Of a DNA stretch of 64,000 nt, positions 53,921 to 62,884 are shown in pieces (the first letter of the stretch is position 1; every line of letters begins with the position of its first letter). Position numbers and translations under genes: made by a program. Under the pieces are notes generated by a model. It saw only the letters and a program-made list of their open reading frames with translations. It was not told where the DNA came from and ran no database searches. Source of the stretch: Pyrinomonadaceae bacterium (GTDB lineage: Bacteria; Acidobacteriota; Blastocatellia; Pyrinomonadales; Pyrinomonadaceae); NCBI GenBank assembly GCA_014380365.1, contig JACMJZ010000029.1:1-64000 (forward strand), in the 5' to 3' direction.

Positions 53921-54688
53921 TCAGCCAGCTCTGTCATACTGGCCGTTCAGCGTCTGTTTCAAGTTTTCGAAATAGGAATCAAACGTGACGAAGCCGCTAA
54001 TTCCCTGAAAGAAGGCCTTACCACCAGTTTCCTCAGCCAAAAGATTGAGTGAACTCTGACCGTAGCTGGCTGCCAGGCGGCTCTTGCCCGTCAGCCCAAC
54101 CGAGGGCGCGTAGAACGTATAGACCGCAACGTCGCGATCATTGGCGTGCTTGATGGCCCGGTCAAGATCCAACGTTCGGGGCGAAGCGCTGTCAAAGCCC
54201 CGCGAGACATCTAATCCATCCGAAATCAGCAGAACAGCTCTTCGTCCTTTCAGATTGTTGAAACCACGGAGCGCTTCAATCACCTCGACATAAGGATTGA
54301 ACGCGGATGCGGATGTGCTTGACCTGACTATCCGCAGCGAGCGCGCGGCCTGGTCAAGATCATTAGTGAACGGCTGACGCACCTGGAGCGTTCCCGACGT
54401 GATGTAACCAACCATGACCTGCGAGCCCCTGGGAAGCGACTTTATGAAGTCGCGAGTGGCGCCGAGTTCATTGCTCACCTGCGTGGTCAGATCGTCCTGA
54501 ATCAGGATGGCTAGATTTACGGGCTGCAATACCCGGACGCTACGATGGTTGCGAGAGGCTTTGTCAGTCGTGTCTACTTCAATTGAGACACTTGGGCGTG
54601 TTGAGAAGGTGGCAGCGGAAGCTGTCATAGTGGCCCCCAGCGCCAATACTGACACCGCTGCGAACGCGATTATTTTCCGGTAAAACAT
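53921..54688 (-). CDS. Exported von Willebrand factor A-like protein
   Basis: 255 residues with a signal peptide (IIAFAAVSVLALGATMTASA) and a VWFA-like Rossmann domain: NLAILIQDDLTTQ, the strand VLLISDGLDVSRG and VAVYTFYAPSVG. The first metal-site motif DxSxS is not intact (IQDDLT), so metal binding may be lost. It is comparable to VWA proteins common in Acidobacteria. Followed by a strong terminator; monocistronic. Confidence 0.82.
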   Translation of the reverse strand: MFYRKIIAFAAVSVLALGATMTASAATFSTRPSVSIEVDTTDKASRNHRSVRVLQPVNLAILIQDDLTTQVSNELGATRDFIKSLPRGSQVMVGYITSGTLQVRQPFTNDLDQAARSLRIVRSSTSASAFNPYVEVIEALRGFNNLKGRRAVLLISDGLDVSRGFDSASPRTLDLDRAIKHANDRDVAVYTFYAPSVGLTGKSRLAASYGQSSLNLLAEETGGKAFFQGISGFVTFDSYFENLKQTLNGQYDRAG

Positions 54689-54803
54689 ATTCTTTTCTCC
54701 CCTTGTTAGTTAATTGATCGTCTATTCTGTTCACCGACTTCGATGCGGAGTTAAGTCGAAAAGATCGCTGATTCGTGGCGTTCAGGTGTCATAAACCCCA
54801 CAT

Positions 54804-54919
54804 TCTCTCTGCGGACCTTTGCGTCTTTCCTTCGCGGACTTTGCGGTCCATCTGAATTGTGTTCGACCGCAAAGATCGCAAAGTAAGACGCAAAGGGCCG
54901 CAGAGCAAACTGCACCAGT
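54804..54919. repeat. CTTTGCGG-type inverted repeat, copy 6
   Basis: Arms at about 54804-54850 and 54868-54906, the right one continued by AAACTGCACCAGT. Left outer end not seen. The rest of 54689-55075 carries a GACAGACAAGATGTCTGTCC step before the EF-G2 start and no gene. Confidence 0.7.
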
Positions 54920-55075
54920 TCCCTCCGGGCTCGCTAACTTGCCATTCGCCTTCCCGCTCAGATAAATTACGTGTCCCGGAAAAACAATCGGATAGGCGTT
55001 CAAGCCTGTCCCCAAGACAAAGACAGACAAGATGTCTGTCCTACATAATCCGCTCTTCGGAAAGGAACTGCCCTT

Positions 55076-57184
55076 ATGAAAGCCTACGCTACGGAATCGA
55101 TTCGCAACCTTGCGGTCATTGGACACGGCGATGCAGGGAAGACGCAACTAGTCAGTTCTCTTCTCTACGTCGCCGGCGCAACGCCCCGTTGGGGGAAAGT
55201 GGACGAAGGCACCACTGTTACCGATCACGAAGAAGATTCCATTGCCCGCAAGATCACCCTCAATATCGGACTTGCTCATTTAGAACATCGGGAAACCAAA
55301 TTCAATTTTATCGACACACCCGGATACGCAGCGTTTATAACGCATGCGCGCCCGGCTTTGCGCGTCGCTGACTGCGCCCTCGCAGTGATCGACGGCGTGA
55401 AGGGCGTCGAAGTGCAAACTGAAAAGACGTGGGGCTATGCAAACGAGTTTATCGTTCCCCGCATGATGGTTGTGACCAAGCTCGATAAGGAGCATTCAGA
55501 TTTTGGCATGGCGGTCGAGAGCGCGCAGAAGGCTTTTAGTCGGGCTATCATTCCTTTCACATTACCTATCGGCAAAGAGAAAGACTTTCGCGGCGTAGTC
55601 GATGTCTTACACCTGAAGGCTTACGAATTTGGCGCCGACGGGCGGGCCAAAGAAATAGAAATTCCCGCCGAGGGCCGCGACTTTGTTGACAAGACCCGCG
55701 AGCGGCTTATCGAACTGGTCGCCGAATCCGACGACGCATTGATGGTGAAATATTTTGATAACGGAACGCTCGAAGAGTCGGACATCATTCCCAACATCAA
55801 CCGGGCCATCGCGCAGAGTAAGCTTTGTCCTGTGTTCGCAGCTTCGGGCGCGACCCTCGTCGGATTGCAAGCTCTGCTGAACGCTATCGTTGATTATGCT
55901 CCCGACCCGGCCCACCATGAGGCGGAGTATGGTCTCCCGGTTGACGCGGCTCCTGACGCAGAAAAGATTGCGCGCAAGTACAGCGACAGCGAACCATTCT
56001 CGGCGTATTGCTTCCGCACCGTGGCCGATCCGTTTGCCGGTCGCATCAACGTGATGAAGGTCATCAGCGGCAAATTACAGACTGACGCCAACGTGCTGAA
56101 TTCCTCGAAAGGAACCATGGAGCGCCTCGGCGCTTTACACGTCGTGCAGGGCAAGCAACTCGACAAAGTAACTGAGGCCCACGCCGGCGACATCATCGCC
56201 TGCGTCAAGCTCAAGGAAACTCAAACCGGTGACACGCTTTGCGATAAGCAGTCGCCGATAGTTCATAACGCCGTCGAGTATCCCGAAGCGGCTATCGCTT
56301 TTGCCATTGAGCCGAAGTCTCGACAGGACGAGGAAAAGATCAGCGTGGCGCTGCACAAGATCCTGGAGGAGGATCAGGCACTCCATTTCACGCGTGACGT
56401 GCAGACGAAGGAGTTTCTGCTCTCCGGCTCGGGACAGGTTCATGTGGAAACGGTGGTTGAGAAACTAAAGAAGCGTTATGGCGTCGAAGTGACGCTGCAC
56501 CCGCCGAAGGTTCCCTACAAGGAAACGATTACCCAGCGCGCTGAGGTCCAGGGTCGTCACAAGAAACAGACTGGCGGACGCGGGCAGTTTGGCGATTGCA
56601 AGGTTGTGTTTGAGCCAATGCCGCGCGGCGGCGGGTTTGTCTTCGAAGACAAGATCTTTGGCGGGGCCGTGCCGCAGCAGTTTCGCCCGGCGATTGAAAA
56701 AGGCATCGTCGAAGCCGCGCAGTCAGGCGCCATCGCGGGCTATCCGCTGGTGGATTTCAAAGTACAACTGATCGATGGGTCGTATCACAACGTCGACTCG
56801 GATGAGCACTCGTTTCGGGCCGCCGGCCGTAAGGCGTTTCGCGCGGCGATGGAAAAGGTGAAGCCATCGATTCTGGAACCGATTATGGACGTCGAGATCC
56901 ACGCGCCGCAGGAAAATAGCGGCGACATCATGGGCGACCTCAACTCGCGGCGAGGGCGCGTGCAGGGTATGGAGACCAGCGGCAAGGATCAGGTTATCAA
57001 GGCCCAGGTGCCCATGTCCGAAATGCTCAATTACCAATCGACGCTCAACTCGATCACGGCGGCGCGCGGTTCGTTTCACATGCAATTTTCTCACTACGAC
57101 CCGCTTCCCGGGAATCTGTCTCATAAGGTTGTTGAGCAGTCGAGAGCGGAGGGAAGAATTCGCGGCGGCGAAGAAGACGACTAA
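55076..57184 (+). CDS. fusA2: Elongation factor G-like GTPase, EF-G2 type
   Basis: 702 residues with the EF-G domain order I-V. G1 is GHGDAGKT (16-23), the effector region is DEGTTVTDHEEDSIARKITL, G3 is DTPGY (80-84), and G4 is TKLD (134-137). G3 has Tyr84 where canonical EF-G has the catalytic His (DTPGH); a similar DTPGY is found, as I recall, in Thermus EF-G2. Domain IV and the C-terminus are intact (QFGDCKVVFEPMPRGGGFVF, RGSFHMQFSHYDPLP). Role of EF-G2 in translation or stress is not settled; ribosome binding is likely, with slow GTPase. Confidence 0.92.
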   Translation: MKAYATESIRNLAVIGHGDAGKTQLVSSLLYVAGATPRWGKVDEGTTVTDHEEDSIARKITLNIGLAHLEHRETKFNFIDTPGYAAFITHARPALRVADCALAVIDGVKGVEVQTEKTWGYANEFIVPRMMVVTKLDKEHSDFGMAVESAQKAFSRAIIPFTLPIGKEKDFRGVVDVLHLKAYEFGADGRAKEIEIPAEGRDFVDKTRERLIELVAESDDALMVKYFDNGTLEESDIIPNINRAIAQSKLCPVFAASGATLVGLQALLNAIVDYAPDPAHHEAEYGLPVDAAPDAEKIARKYSDSEPFSAYCFRTVADPFAGRINVMKVISGKLQTDANVLNSSKGTMERLGALHVVQGKQLDKVTEAHAGDIIACVKLKETQTGDTLCDKQSPIVHNAVEYPEAAIAFAIEPKSRQDEEKISVALHKILEEDQALHFTRDVQTKEFLLSGSGQVHVETVVEKLKKRYGVEVTLHPPKVPYKETITQRAEVQGRHKKQTGGRGQFGDCKVVFEPMPRGGGFVFEDKIFGGAVPQQFRPAIEKGIVEAAQSGAIAGYPLVDFKVQLIDGSYHNVDSDEHSFRAAGRKAFRAAMEKVKPSILEPIMDVEIHAPQENSGDIMGDLNSRRGRVQGMETSGKDQVIKAQVPMSEMLNYQSTLNSITAARGSFHMQFSHYDPLPGNLSHKVVEQSRAEGRIRGGEEDD

Positions 57185-57186
57185 AC

Positions 57187-57228
57187 CTGGGAGCGCAGGC
57201 ATCCTGCCTGCAATGAGCGCGCAGCGCG
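57187..57228. repeat. GCAGGCATCCTGCCTGC hairpin after fusA2
   Basis: CTGGGAGCGCAGGCATCCTG and CCTGCAATGAGCGCGCAGCG, a copy of the element at 3598-3640, directly between the fusA2 stop and the terminator. Confidence 0.65.
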
Positions 57229-57270
57229 AACAATGGGCCACAAGTCTGAAACTTGTGGCCCATTGTTTTT
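57229..57270. terminator. Strong hairpin terminator between convergent fusA2 and TonB-like genes
   Basis: 17-bp perfect arms (57229-57245 and 57251-57267; AACAATGGGCCACAAGT and its complement) with a five-base loop, followed by T residues on the plus strand. Works as a Rho-independent terminator for fusA2; the reverse side has fewer U residues. Confidence 0.85.
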
Positions 57271-57293
57271 ACCGAATTAAATGTGAGAGCCGC

Positions 57294-58652
57294 TTACTGC
57301 TGTCCGAAGGTGTAAGCCAACACTCCCGTGACCTTCACTGCCTGACCACTCAGCTTCGTCGGCGAAAACTTCGCCGCCCGCGCCGCGGTGACAGCAGCGG
57401 CCCGCAGTAGTGGGTGGCCAGACACGGCGTTCGCAGAAATCACGTTTCCCTCTTCATCAATCGTGATCTGAACTGTGACGGTTCCAGACGCATTGGCCTG
57501 CCTGGCAATTTCAGGATATACCGGCACTGGCAGGTTGATTGCTTTGCCGTTAAGCATGCCACCGGTGATGGGCGCACTCCCTGTCCCAGTTCCTGTCCCT
57601 ATCCCAATTCCTGGCCCGGTTCCTGCCACGGGCGTGTGCGCTTCGGTCACGGTGTAGCCTGTGGGAACTTCAAACAACTCGCGCGCCGGCTCGTTGCGGC
57701 TGATGTTGATCAACTTATAGCTGTTTTCACCAAAGCGCGGATCGGTATGCCGCGTCATCACGATGATCTGCAACTCCGGAGAGTACCAACGCTCGGCCAC
57801 TATACTGATGGGCAGCTCGTTGCCAATCTTGCCGGCCGGGATGGTCACGGTGGTCCGGGTTCCTTCAGCCTGAACTCCTTCAATATTCTGTTTGCCGAGA
57901 GCTTCGCTATGGGCCGAGGGGTTGCGCGCGTCGAGCCAGCCCATGGCGATACCTGCCTCAAGCTGCCTCTTGTCGGTCATCGCATCCGACCCGATTGCTA
58001 TGCGGTACTGTTTGCCATCCTGCTTAGCGCTCAATCCTTCAACTCCCATCGGGAAGACTGCCGGCGGCGAAACTTGAGGATCGAGGGACTTCGACCCCAA
58101 GACCTTGACACGCAAGGGCGGCATTTTCCGCGCGGTCTGCGTGCGCGGATCCAGGGTGTAACTAGTCCCGGCGACCGGATCGCTAATGAAAATTGTTTGC
58201 GCGGGCTCACCACCATTTGCGAGTGGCCCAATCGCCCTTAGCGTCTGCTCGCGGCGGGTGCGGCCTTCGCTGTCGCGATAAACTGACGCCGTCCACTTAT
58301 TTATGATGCGATTGCCGTCAGTCAGGGTCTGCGTACTCTCGGTAACCGCCTGTGCCGAGTAGGGAGCGCCCTTTACCAGCAACCCGCCGAAGCTCATTTC
58401 CGTGGCCAGGAAGGTAAAGTCGCCCGGCGCGGGCACGGGCATTATGAGCTCACGCTCGAAGTAATCCTGGCCAGGCGCCGGCGTCGCGGGCCTCGACTCT
58501 TGCATCGTTCGCTCACGTTCGATAAGTACGCGCTTCGCCTCCGATTGCGGCGTCTGTTCCGGCTGACGCTGCTGCGCTAGTGTTGAGATACCGTTTGATC
58601 CAACGAGGGCCATCAGGGTGATGACACACAATCCTCGAAATTCTTTTTTCAT
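57294..58652 (-). CDS. Exported protein with C-terminal TonB domain
   Basis: 452 residues: signal peptide (RGLCVITLMALVGSNGISTLA), a large central beta region with repeated strand motifs (AVTESTQTLTDGNRIINKWTA; RTTVTIPAGKIGNELPISIV), a Gly/Thr-rich linker, and a C-terminal TonB-type domain (PVPVYPEIARQANASGTVTV, DEEGNVISANAVSGHPLL). Unlike true TonB there is no N-terminal membrane anchor linked to ExbBD, so it is not a classical energy transducer. It is downstream of the anti-sigma/sigma pair on the same strand, but separated by 343 bp with repeats. Confidence 0.85.
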   Translation of the reverse strand: MKKEFRGLCVITLMALVGSNGISTLAQQRQPEQTPQSEAKRVLIERERTMQESRPATPAPGQDYFERELIMPVPAPGDFTFLATEMSFGGLLVKGAPYSAQAVTESTQTLTDGNRIINKWTASVYRDSEGRTRREQTLRAIGPLANGGEPAQTIFISDPVAGTSYTLDPRTQTARKMPPLRVKVLGSKSLDPQVSPPAVFPMGVEGLSAKQDGKQYRIAIGSDAMTDKRQLEAGIAMGWLDARNPSAHSEALGKQNIEGVQAEGTRTTVTIPAGKIGNELPISIVAERWYSPELQIIVMTRHTDPRFGENSYKLINISRNEPARELFEVPTGYTVTEAHTPVAGTGPGIGIGTGTGTGSAPITGGMLNGKAINLPVPVYPEIARQANASGTVTVQITIDEEGNVISANAVSGHPLLRAAAVTAARAAKFSPTKLSGQAVKVTGVLAYTFGQQ

Positions 58653-58756
58653 GGCAATCTTCCTTTTCTGCGGGCCCTACGGCCCAGTAAAATATTGGTT
58701 CCGCGTATTTCTTCGATTCAAGCCAATCGTAGGGCAACCTTGGGCAACCTCAAGAA

Positions 58757-58815
58757 GTTCAGAGTTCAAACTTTAGTTTGCTGTTCGGAGGCACAAGCTA
58801 GAGTTTGAACTCTGT
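58757..58815. repeat. GAGTTCA...TGAACTC inverted repeat, copy 2
   Basis: AGTTCAGAGTTCAAACTTTAG faces CTAGAGTTTGAACTCTG. Same family as the element at 13145-13217. Confidence 0.6.
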
Positions 58816-58816
58816 T

Positions 58817-58962
58817 ACTGGTGCATTGTGAATTTGAAAGAGTATTCCTTTGCGTGACTTTGCGTCTTAACTTCGCGACCTTTGCGGTCTTGCCTTGATT
58901 TTTACCGCAAAGGCCGCAAAGGTCTCGCAAAGAGACGCAAAGGCAAAGCAAACTGCACCAGT
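58817..58962. repeat. CTTTGCGG-type inverted repeat, copy 7 (best-preserved)
   Basis: The outer ends are ACTGGTGCA (58817-58825) and TGCACCAGT (58954-58962), a perfect 9-bp dyad. Inside are CTTTGCGTGACTTTGCG and the mirrored CGCAAAGAGACGCAAAGG. This copy defines the element ends used to interpret copies at 18715-18855 and 54804-54919. Confidence 0.8.
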
Positions 58963-58995
58963 ACCTGAACTCTGAACTGCTTGACTAAAACAGCG

Positions 58996-59820
58996 TCACT
59001 GCACAAAACGAATTGCGCGAGCGAAACCATCCGCGCCTACCCAGACGTCCGCTTTGACTCTTTCGTCGTAACGTTCTTCGTTGACGGGGACGCCAAACCT
59101 GGCCATGGCGTAACGCGGTAACTCAAGCCGCACGACCTGCCCGCCTTCCTGAACGTTTGACGCGTTCCCGAAAGCGATGGGAATAAAATCAGTGGTGACC
59201 TCCAAGTCCGGAGCCATGATGTTGAGGCTCTGTACTGTCACCGTGTTCTTTGCAACCCGGAGTCGTTTGGCATTTCGACGCGGTGTGTGCTCGACCGGAT
59301 TCTCCTGATTCTCCACTGAGCCTCGCACCGTGGCAGTGACGGGCGCTGCCGAATCCGTGTGATTTGCAACGTTGTCTGGCGACGGAGTTTTCCCAGAACT
59401 TTCCACCGGCTCGGACACGGCTGTCGCATTCCTAAAACGCACCGCGGTCACACCCAGCGCAATCACCACCCCCACCACTAACGCCGCTGCCACCCCTGCA
59501 TAAACCCAATAAGACCCGCGACTCTCACCGCCACCAGCAGCAATAGGAAGGAACCCGTTCGGGCTCGAAGCGCGTTGCCCAGGCCGTCGGCTGCGAAACT
59601 CAGCGACGAGACTCGCTTCAATGCTCTCAGGCGTCGTTTCTGCCTGCATCAGAACCGCTAGCTCGCGCAGACCGTGTGTCAGAGTTTGCTCGTCGCGAAA
59701 TCTGACAGCACACGTCTCGCAGCTGGTACTGTGAAGCAGCGCTTGCTCTCGCACCGTTGCGTCCATGATCTGGTCGCGGGCGAGATCGTTGACAATGATT
59801 TCAAAACTCTGGCAGTTCAT
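58996..59820 (-). CDS. Anti-sigma factor with zinc-finger (HXXXCXXC-type) domain
   Basis: 274 residues from the ATG at 59820, which overlaps the stop of the sigma gene as ATGA. The N-terminus MNCQSFEIIVNDLARDQIMD plus HSTSCETCAVRF gives the zinc-binding anti-sigma pattern. A single TM helix lies at about residues 120-140 (VYAGVAAALVVGVVIALGVT), followed by an extracytoplasmic part ending FVQ. It should hold the ECF sigma factor at the membrane. The frame can be read from 59991, but those extra residues overlap the sigma gene. Confidence 0.88.
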   Translation of the reverse strand: MNCQSFEIIVNDLARDQIMDATVREQALLHSTSCETCAVRFRDEQTLTHGLRELAVLMQAETTPESIEASLVAEFRSRRPGQRASSPNGFLPIAAGGGESRGSYWVYAGVAAALVVGVVIALGVTAVRFRNATAVSEPVESSGKTPSPDNVANHTDSAAPVTATVRGSVENQENPVEHTPRRNAKRLRVAKNTVTVQSLNIMAPDLEVTTDFIPIAFGNASNVQEGGQVVRLELPRYAMARFGVPVNEERYDERVKADVWVGADGFARAIRFVQ

Positions 59821-60503
59821 GCAAAACACCTCGTTGATTTCGCTGCGGCCGACGTCGCCTGCTCTTTGCGAGCGGGTCGCAGCTTCTCGATCAAAAGTGC
59901 ACGGCCACGATGGAGGCGAGAACGGACGGTACCCACGGCGCACCCGAGGACTTCGGCCGCCTCGACATAACTGATCTCCTGCAAGTCGCAAAGCACGACC
60001 ACTTCCCGGTAACGCGTGGGCAGCGCCGACACCGCCGCTCTCAGCGACGCGATGGCCTCCGTCCGGGACAGATCTTCCAATGGTTCCACATTCGCCGAAT
60101 TGTAAATGGGCGTCTGCTCCGCCTCATCTTCTTCCAGTGGCGCGTAGAACCGTTCGCGCCGAAGACGTTGCAACAGAAGATTGCGAGCTACACCCACCAG
60201 AAAACTATTCAACGAACCACGGGCAGGATCAAAAGTCTGTGCATCACGAATCAAGACTATGAAAACTTCCTGCGTAACGTCTTCGGCCAGCACACGAGAG
60301 CCACACATCTGCATAACGAAGCGATAGATGCCGCCCTGTCGCCGGCGGTAAAGCGTCGTCAAAGCCTCTTCGTCTCCAGCCAACATCCGCTGGAGCAACT
60401 CGGTGTCGTTCGCGTCTGTGTGCGGGATCATCCGTAATGCGCTTCGGTGAACTGTTCGTGGCCGATAATCTTTAGATTGTCGCGGTGGTTCGATGTCGCT
60501 CAT
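59817..60503 (-). CDS. ECF-family RNA polymerase sigma factor
   Basis: 228 residues with sigma-70 region 2 (EALTTLYRRRQGGIYRFVMQ, EDVTQEVFIVLIRDAQTFD) and region 4 (LPTRYREVVVLCDLQEISYVEAAEVLGCAVGTVRSRLHRGRALL). The first 24 residues are not conserved, and the start may instead be the ATG at 60431 (MIPHTDANDTELLQRML). Coupled by a 4-bp overlap to the anti-sigma gene, which is the usual arrangement. Confidence 0.92.
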   Translation of the reverse strand: MSDIEPPRQSKDYRPRTVHRSALRMIPHTDANDTELLQRMLAGDEEALTTLYRRRQGGIYRFVMQMCGSRVLAEDVTQEVFIVLIRDAQTFDPARGSLNSFLVGVARNLLLQRLRRERFYAPLEEDEAEQTPIYNSANVEPLEDLSRTEAIASLRAAVSALPTRYREVVVLCDLQEISYVEAAEVLGCAVGTVRSRLHRGRALLIEKLRPARKEQATSAAAKSTRCFA

Positions 60504-60569
60504 TGTTAATTAGCACCAAGCTCAGGAAAAGTTCCAATACCTGCAGCTGAACACTCTAGCCGCAACATT

Positions 60570-60676
60570 GAGGTCAGTACCACCTGCGGTAGCGGGTGGG
60601 TCGCTGGGCAATGACGTCCGAAACACGAGCGATTGTGAGCAGCCCACCCGCTACCGCTGGGTGGTACTGACTTCAT
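60570..60676. repeat. GGTCAGTACCACC inverted repeat, copy 2
   Basis: GGTCAGTACCACCTGCGGTA on the left and CCGCTGGGTGGTACTGACTT on the right. Same family as 52516-52627; here it lies between the sigma gene and the hypothetical gene at 60717. Confidence 0.75.
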
Positions 60677-60716
60677 GCGTCCACAGGCCATTCTTTGGGA
60701 GCGCCGGCGGTGATCA

Positions 60717-61277
60717 CTAATCGCCAAACTTCTTTACGAATTCCGCGGACCGCCGGCGCAGGTCAAGCCAATCGAGGAACAGTTCGGGTGACTCCAACCA
60801 GACTCGGAGGCAGTTTGATACTTCTTTCGCTTCATCGCGTTCTGCGGGACCGACGATCTTGCTTTGAGCGCGTAGTTGCGAATCCGCTCGGACCTCGACG
60901 ACGAAATCGCGCAAGCGCTTGAGACCCTTCTCGTCGTTGGCGCCCTCGAGCCGTTGTCGCCGCTCGTCCAGCTTCACAAACGATTCCAACGCTTCCTTCA
61001 AAGTCGCGAAACTCAACTGGTCGGGCGAACTCATTTTCCGCTCACGCCATTCAGCGTCGAAGTCAAAAACTTCCGGATGCCTTAAGACCGCGCCTTCGTC
61101 TGCCACTGTTCTCGCGATCGAAGCGGGACTCGCGAACGCTCCCTCGCCAAACCTTTCCAGGAGCGCTTGTTGGATTTGCTCCAGTTCGCGCGCCCCAACA
61201 GATTCACAATCGAGGGCCTCCCAGACCTCAATAATCAGATCGGGAATCGTCCGTGCACGCCACCTGGTTGCGCTCAT
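60717..61277 (-). CDS. Hypothetical protein, 186 aa
   Basis: No family recognised. An all-helical soluble protein (TIPDLIIEVWEALDCESVGARELEQIQQALLE, SFATLKEALESFVKLDERRQRLEG, cut at natural helix breaks), with no signal or TM segment. The ATG at 61277 (MSATRW) is chosen over 61289; either is possible. It looks like a stable single-domain protein. Confidence 0.7.
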   Translation of the reverse strand: MSATRWRARTIPDLIIEVWEALDCESVGARELEQIQQALLERFGEGAFASPASIARTVADEGAVLRHPEVFDFDAEWRERKMSSPDQLSFATLKEALESFVKLDERRQRLEGANDEKGLKRLRDFVVEVRADSQLRAQSKIVGPAERDEAKEVSNCLRVWLESPELFLDWLDLRRRSAEFVKKFGD

Positions 61278-61418
61278 AATAATGTTCACCGAGGAACTCG
61301 GGGTAGTAGCCCGACTGTCAAGGAGGGCTCCACCGCTAACCCATCAAAGCTTGTCCCGCGCCCTCCCTGACGGTTGGGCTACTGCCCCGCTCCATAGTTA
61401 AGTTAGACTACGTCTCTC

Positions 61419-62723
61419 ATGACGCGCCTGACAAATCATTTACTAATACTTTTCATACTCACCGCTGTCGCTACACTTGCGTCCGCGCAAGACACGCGTG
61501 TAATTTCCCGCATCGAATTCGAAGGGCTCAACCAGATCGCGGCTGACGAAGCGCTAGCCACCAGCGGATTGAAGGCCGAACGGCCGTTCAAGATCGAAGA
61601 GGTTGATGCCGCGGCGCAACGCTTGTTGGACAGCGGTCTCTTCAAACAGATCGGCTATCGCACTCGCACCGTCGGAAACAAGGTAACAATCACTTTCCAG
61701 GTTGAAGAGGCCAGCGGCGGCGACTCGCCCGTCATCTTCGACAATTTCATCTGGTTCACCGAAGAACAACTGATGGAAGCTGTACGCCGGGAAGTGCCGC
61801 TGTTTGCCGGTCGGGCTCCCAATATAGGCAAGATGCCGGAAGCGATCACGCGCGCATTGCAGCAACTCCTGACCGAGCGAAAGATTCCCGGCACGGTGGA
61901 ATACCTTGCATCAGGGGATCTCTCGGGCCGCATACTCGCACATCTGTTTAGCGTTACCGGCGTGAGGATGCCTATCTGCACTCTCCATTTTCCCGGCGCA
62001 AAAAACATTTCTGAAGCGAAGTTGGCCGGCATCGCGAAAGAATTGTCTGATAACGACTACTCGAGTGAACTGGTGCGCGGGTTTGCCGGCATGAAACTCG
62101 TCGCGGCCTATCGAGAAGTGGGGCAGTTGCGCGCGAAGTTTGCAGCGCCGGTTGGTAAACCGGATCCGACATGCAAGGACGGAGTCGATCTAACTCTACC
62201 CGTCGAGGAAGGTTTGATTTATTCGTGGGGACAGATTGACTGGGCCGGAGCAAACGCGTTGACTCCGGATCAGTTGAACGCGGCTCTGGGAACAAAACAG
62301 GGCGACGTCGCCAACGGGTTGAAATTTGATAGGGGCCTCATTGATGTGTCGAAAGCTTACGGGCGCCAGGGCTACCTCGAGGCGCGAGTGAGACCGGCGG
62401 CTGAGTTTGACGACAGTGCGCGGAAGGTTTCGTACAAAATTGAAGTTCGCGAGGGTCCGCAGTATCGGATGGGCGGTCTGCTCTTCAAGGGCCTTGCGGA
62501 GAGAGACGCGCGAGCCCTCAGGGACGGCTGGAGAATGAAGCGCGGCGAAATCTTCGATCAAGGTTACCTGGAAGAGTTTTTCAAGCGGGATGTGGCCGGC
62601 GCCATGCAACGTCTCTTCATTGAGCGACGAGACGCGGGCAAGCCGCCGCCGCGAATTGGTTTTACGCTTACTCCAAACAAACAGACCCTGACCGTAGACG
62701 TCACCCTTGAACTGGCAAACTAG
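61419..62723 (+). CDS. Exported POTRA-domain protein (BamA/Omp85-like without barrel)
   Basis: 434 residues: signal peptide (HLLILFILTAVATLASA), a first POTRA-like unit (VISRIEFEGLNQIAADEALATSG ... IGYRTRTVGNKVTITFQVEE), a helical middle, and further POTRA-like units (EGLIYSWGQIDWAGANALTPDQLN; EGPQYRMGGLLFKGLAERDARA). The usual Omp85 C-terminal beta-barrel is absent, so this is a periplasmic partner or scaffold. A long inverted repeat begins just 4 bp after its stop. Confidence 0.85.
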   Translation: MTRLTNHLLILFILTAVATLASAQDTRVISRIEFEGLNQIAADEALATSGLKAERPFKIEEVDAAAQRLLDSGLFKQIGYRTRTVGNKVTITFQVEEASGGDSPVIFDNFIWFTEEQLMEAVRREVPLFAGRAPNIGKMPEAITRALQQLLTERKIPGTVEYLASGDLSGRILAHLFSVTGVRMPICTLHFPGAKNISEAKLAGIAKELSDNDYSSELVRGFAGMKLVAAYREVGQLRAKFAAPVGKPDPTCKDGVDLTLPVEEGLIYSWGQIDWAGANALTPDQLNAALGTKQGDVANGLKFDRGLIDVSKAYGRQGYLEARVRPAAEFDDSARKVSYKIEVREGPQYRMGGLLFKGLAERDARALRDGWRMKRGEIFDQGYLEEFFKRDVAGAMQRLFIERRDAGKPPPRIGFTLTPNKQTLTVDVTLELAN

Positions 62724-62726
62724 AAG

Positions 62727-62880
62727 TTCACCACAGAGGGCGCAGAGGAACACAGAGGATGAATTCGGTATATCAGGCAGTTCGCGACGGATGTTCGTCC
62801 AGGATGGAATCCACCGGTTTGTCATTCATGCTATCAGTCCAAATGCAGCCTCTGTGTTCCTCTGTGTCCTCTGTGGTGAA
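62727..62880. repeat. CACAGAGG inverted repeat with 32-bp arms
   Basis: Arms 62727-62758 and 62849-62880 match at 30 of 32 bases (TTCACCACAGAGG and AACACAGAGG steps). It fills the spacer between the POTRA gene and the hydrolase gene. Confidence 0.8.
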
Positions 62881-62884
62881 ATAG

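Noticed and set aside
53655-53937. Minus-strand open frames after the VWA gene
   Set aside because: They overlap the terminator and the end of the VWA gene and show no protein-like pattern.
57294-58652. True TonB energy transducer
   Set aside because: It has a cleavable signal peptide and not an uncleaved N-terminal anchor, a large beta region precedes the TonB domain, and no exbB/exbD genes are near.
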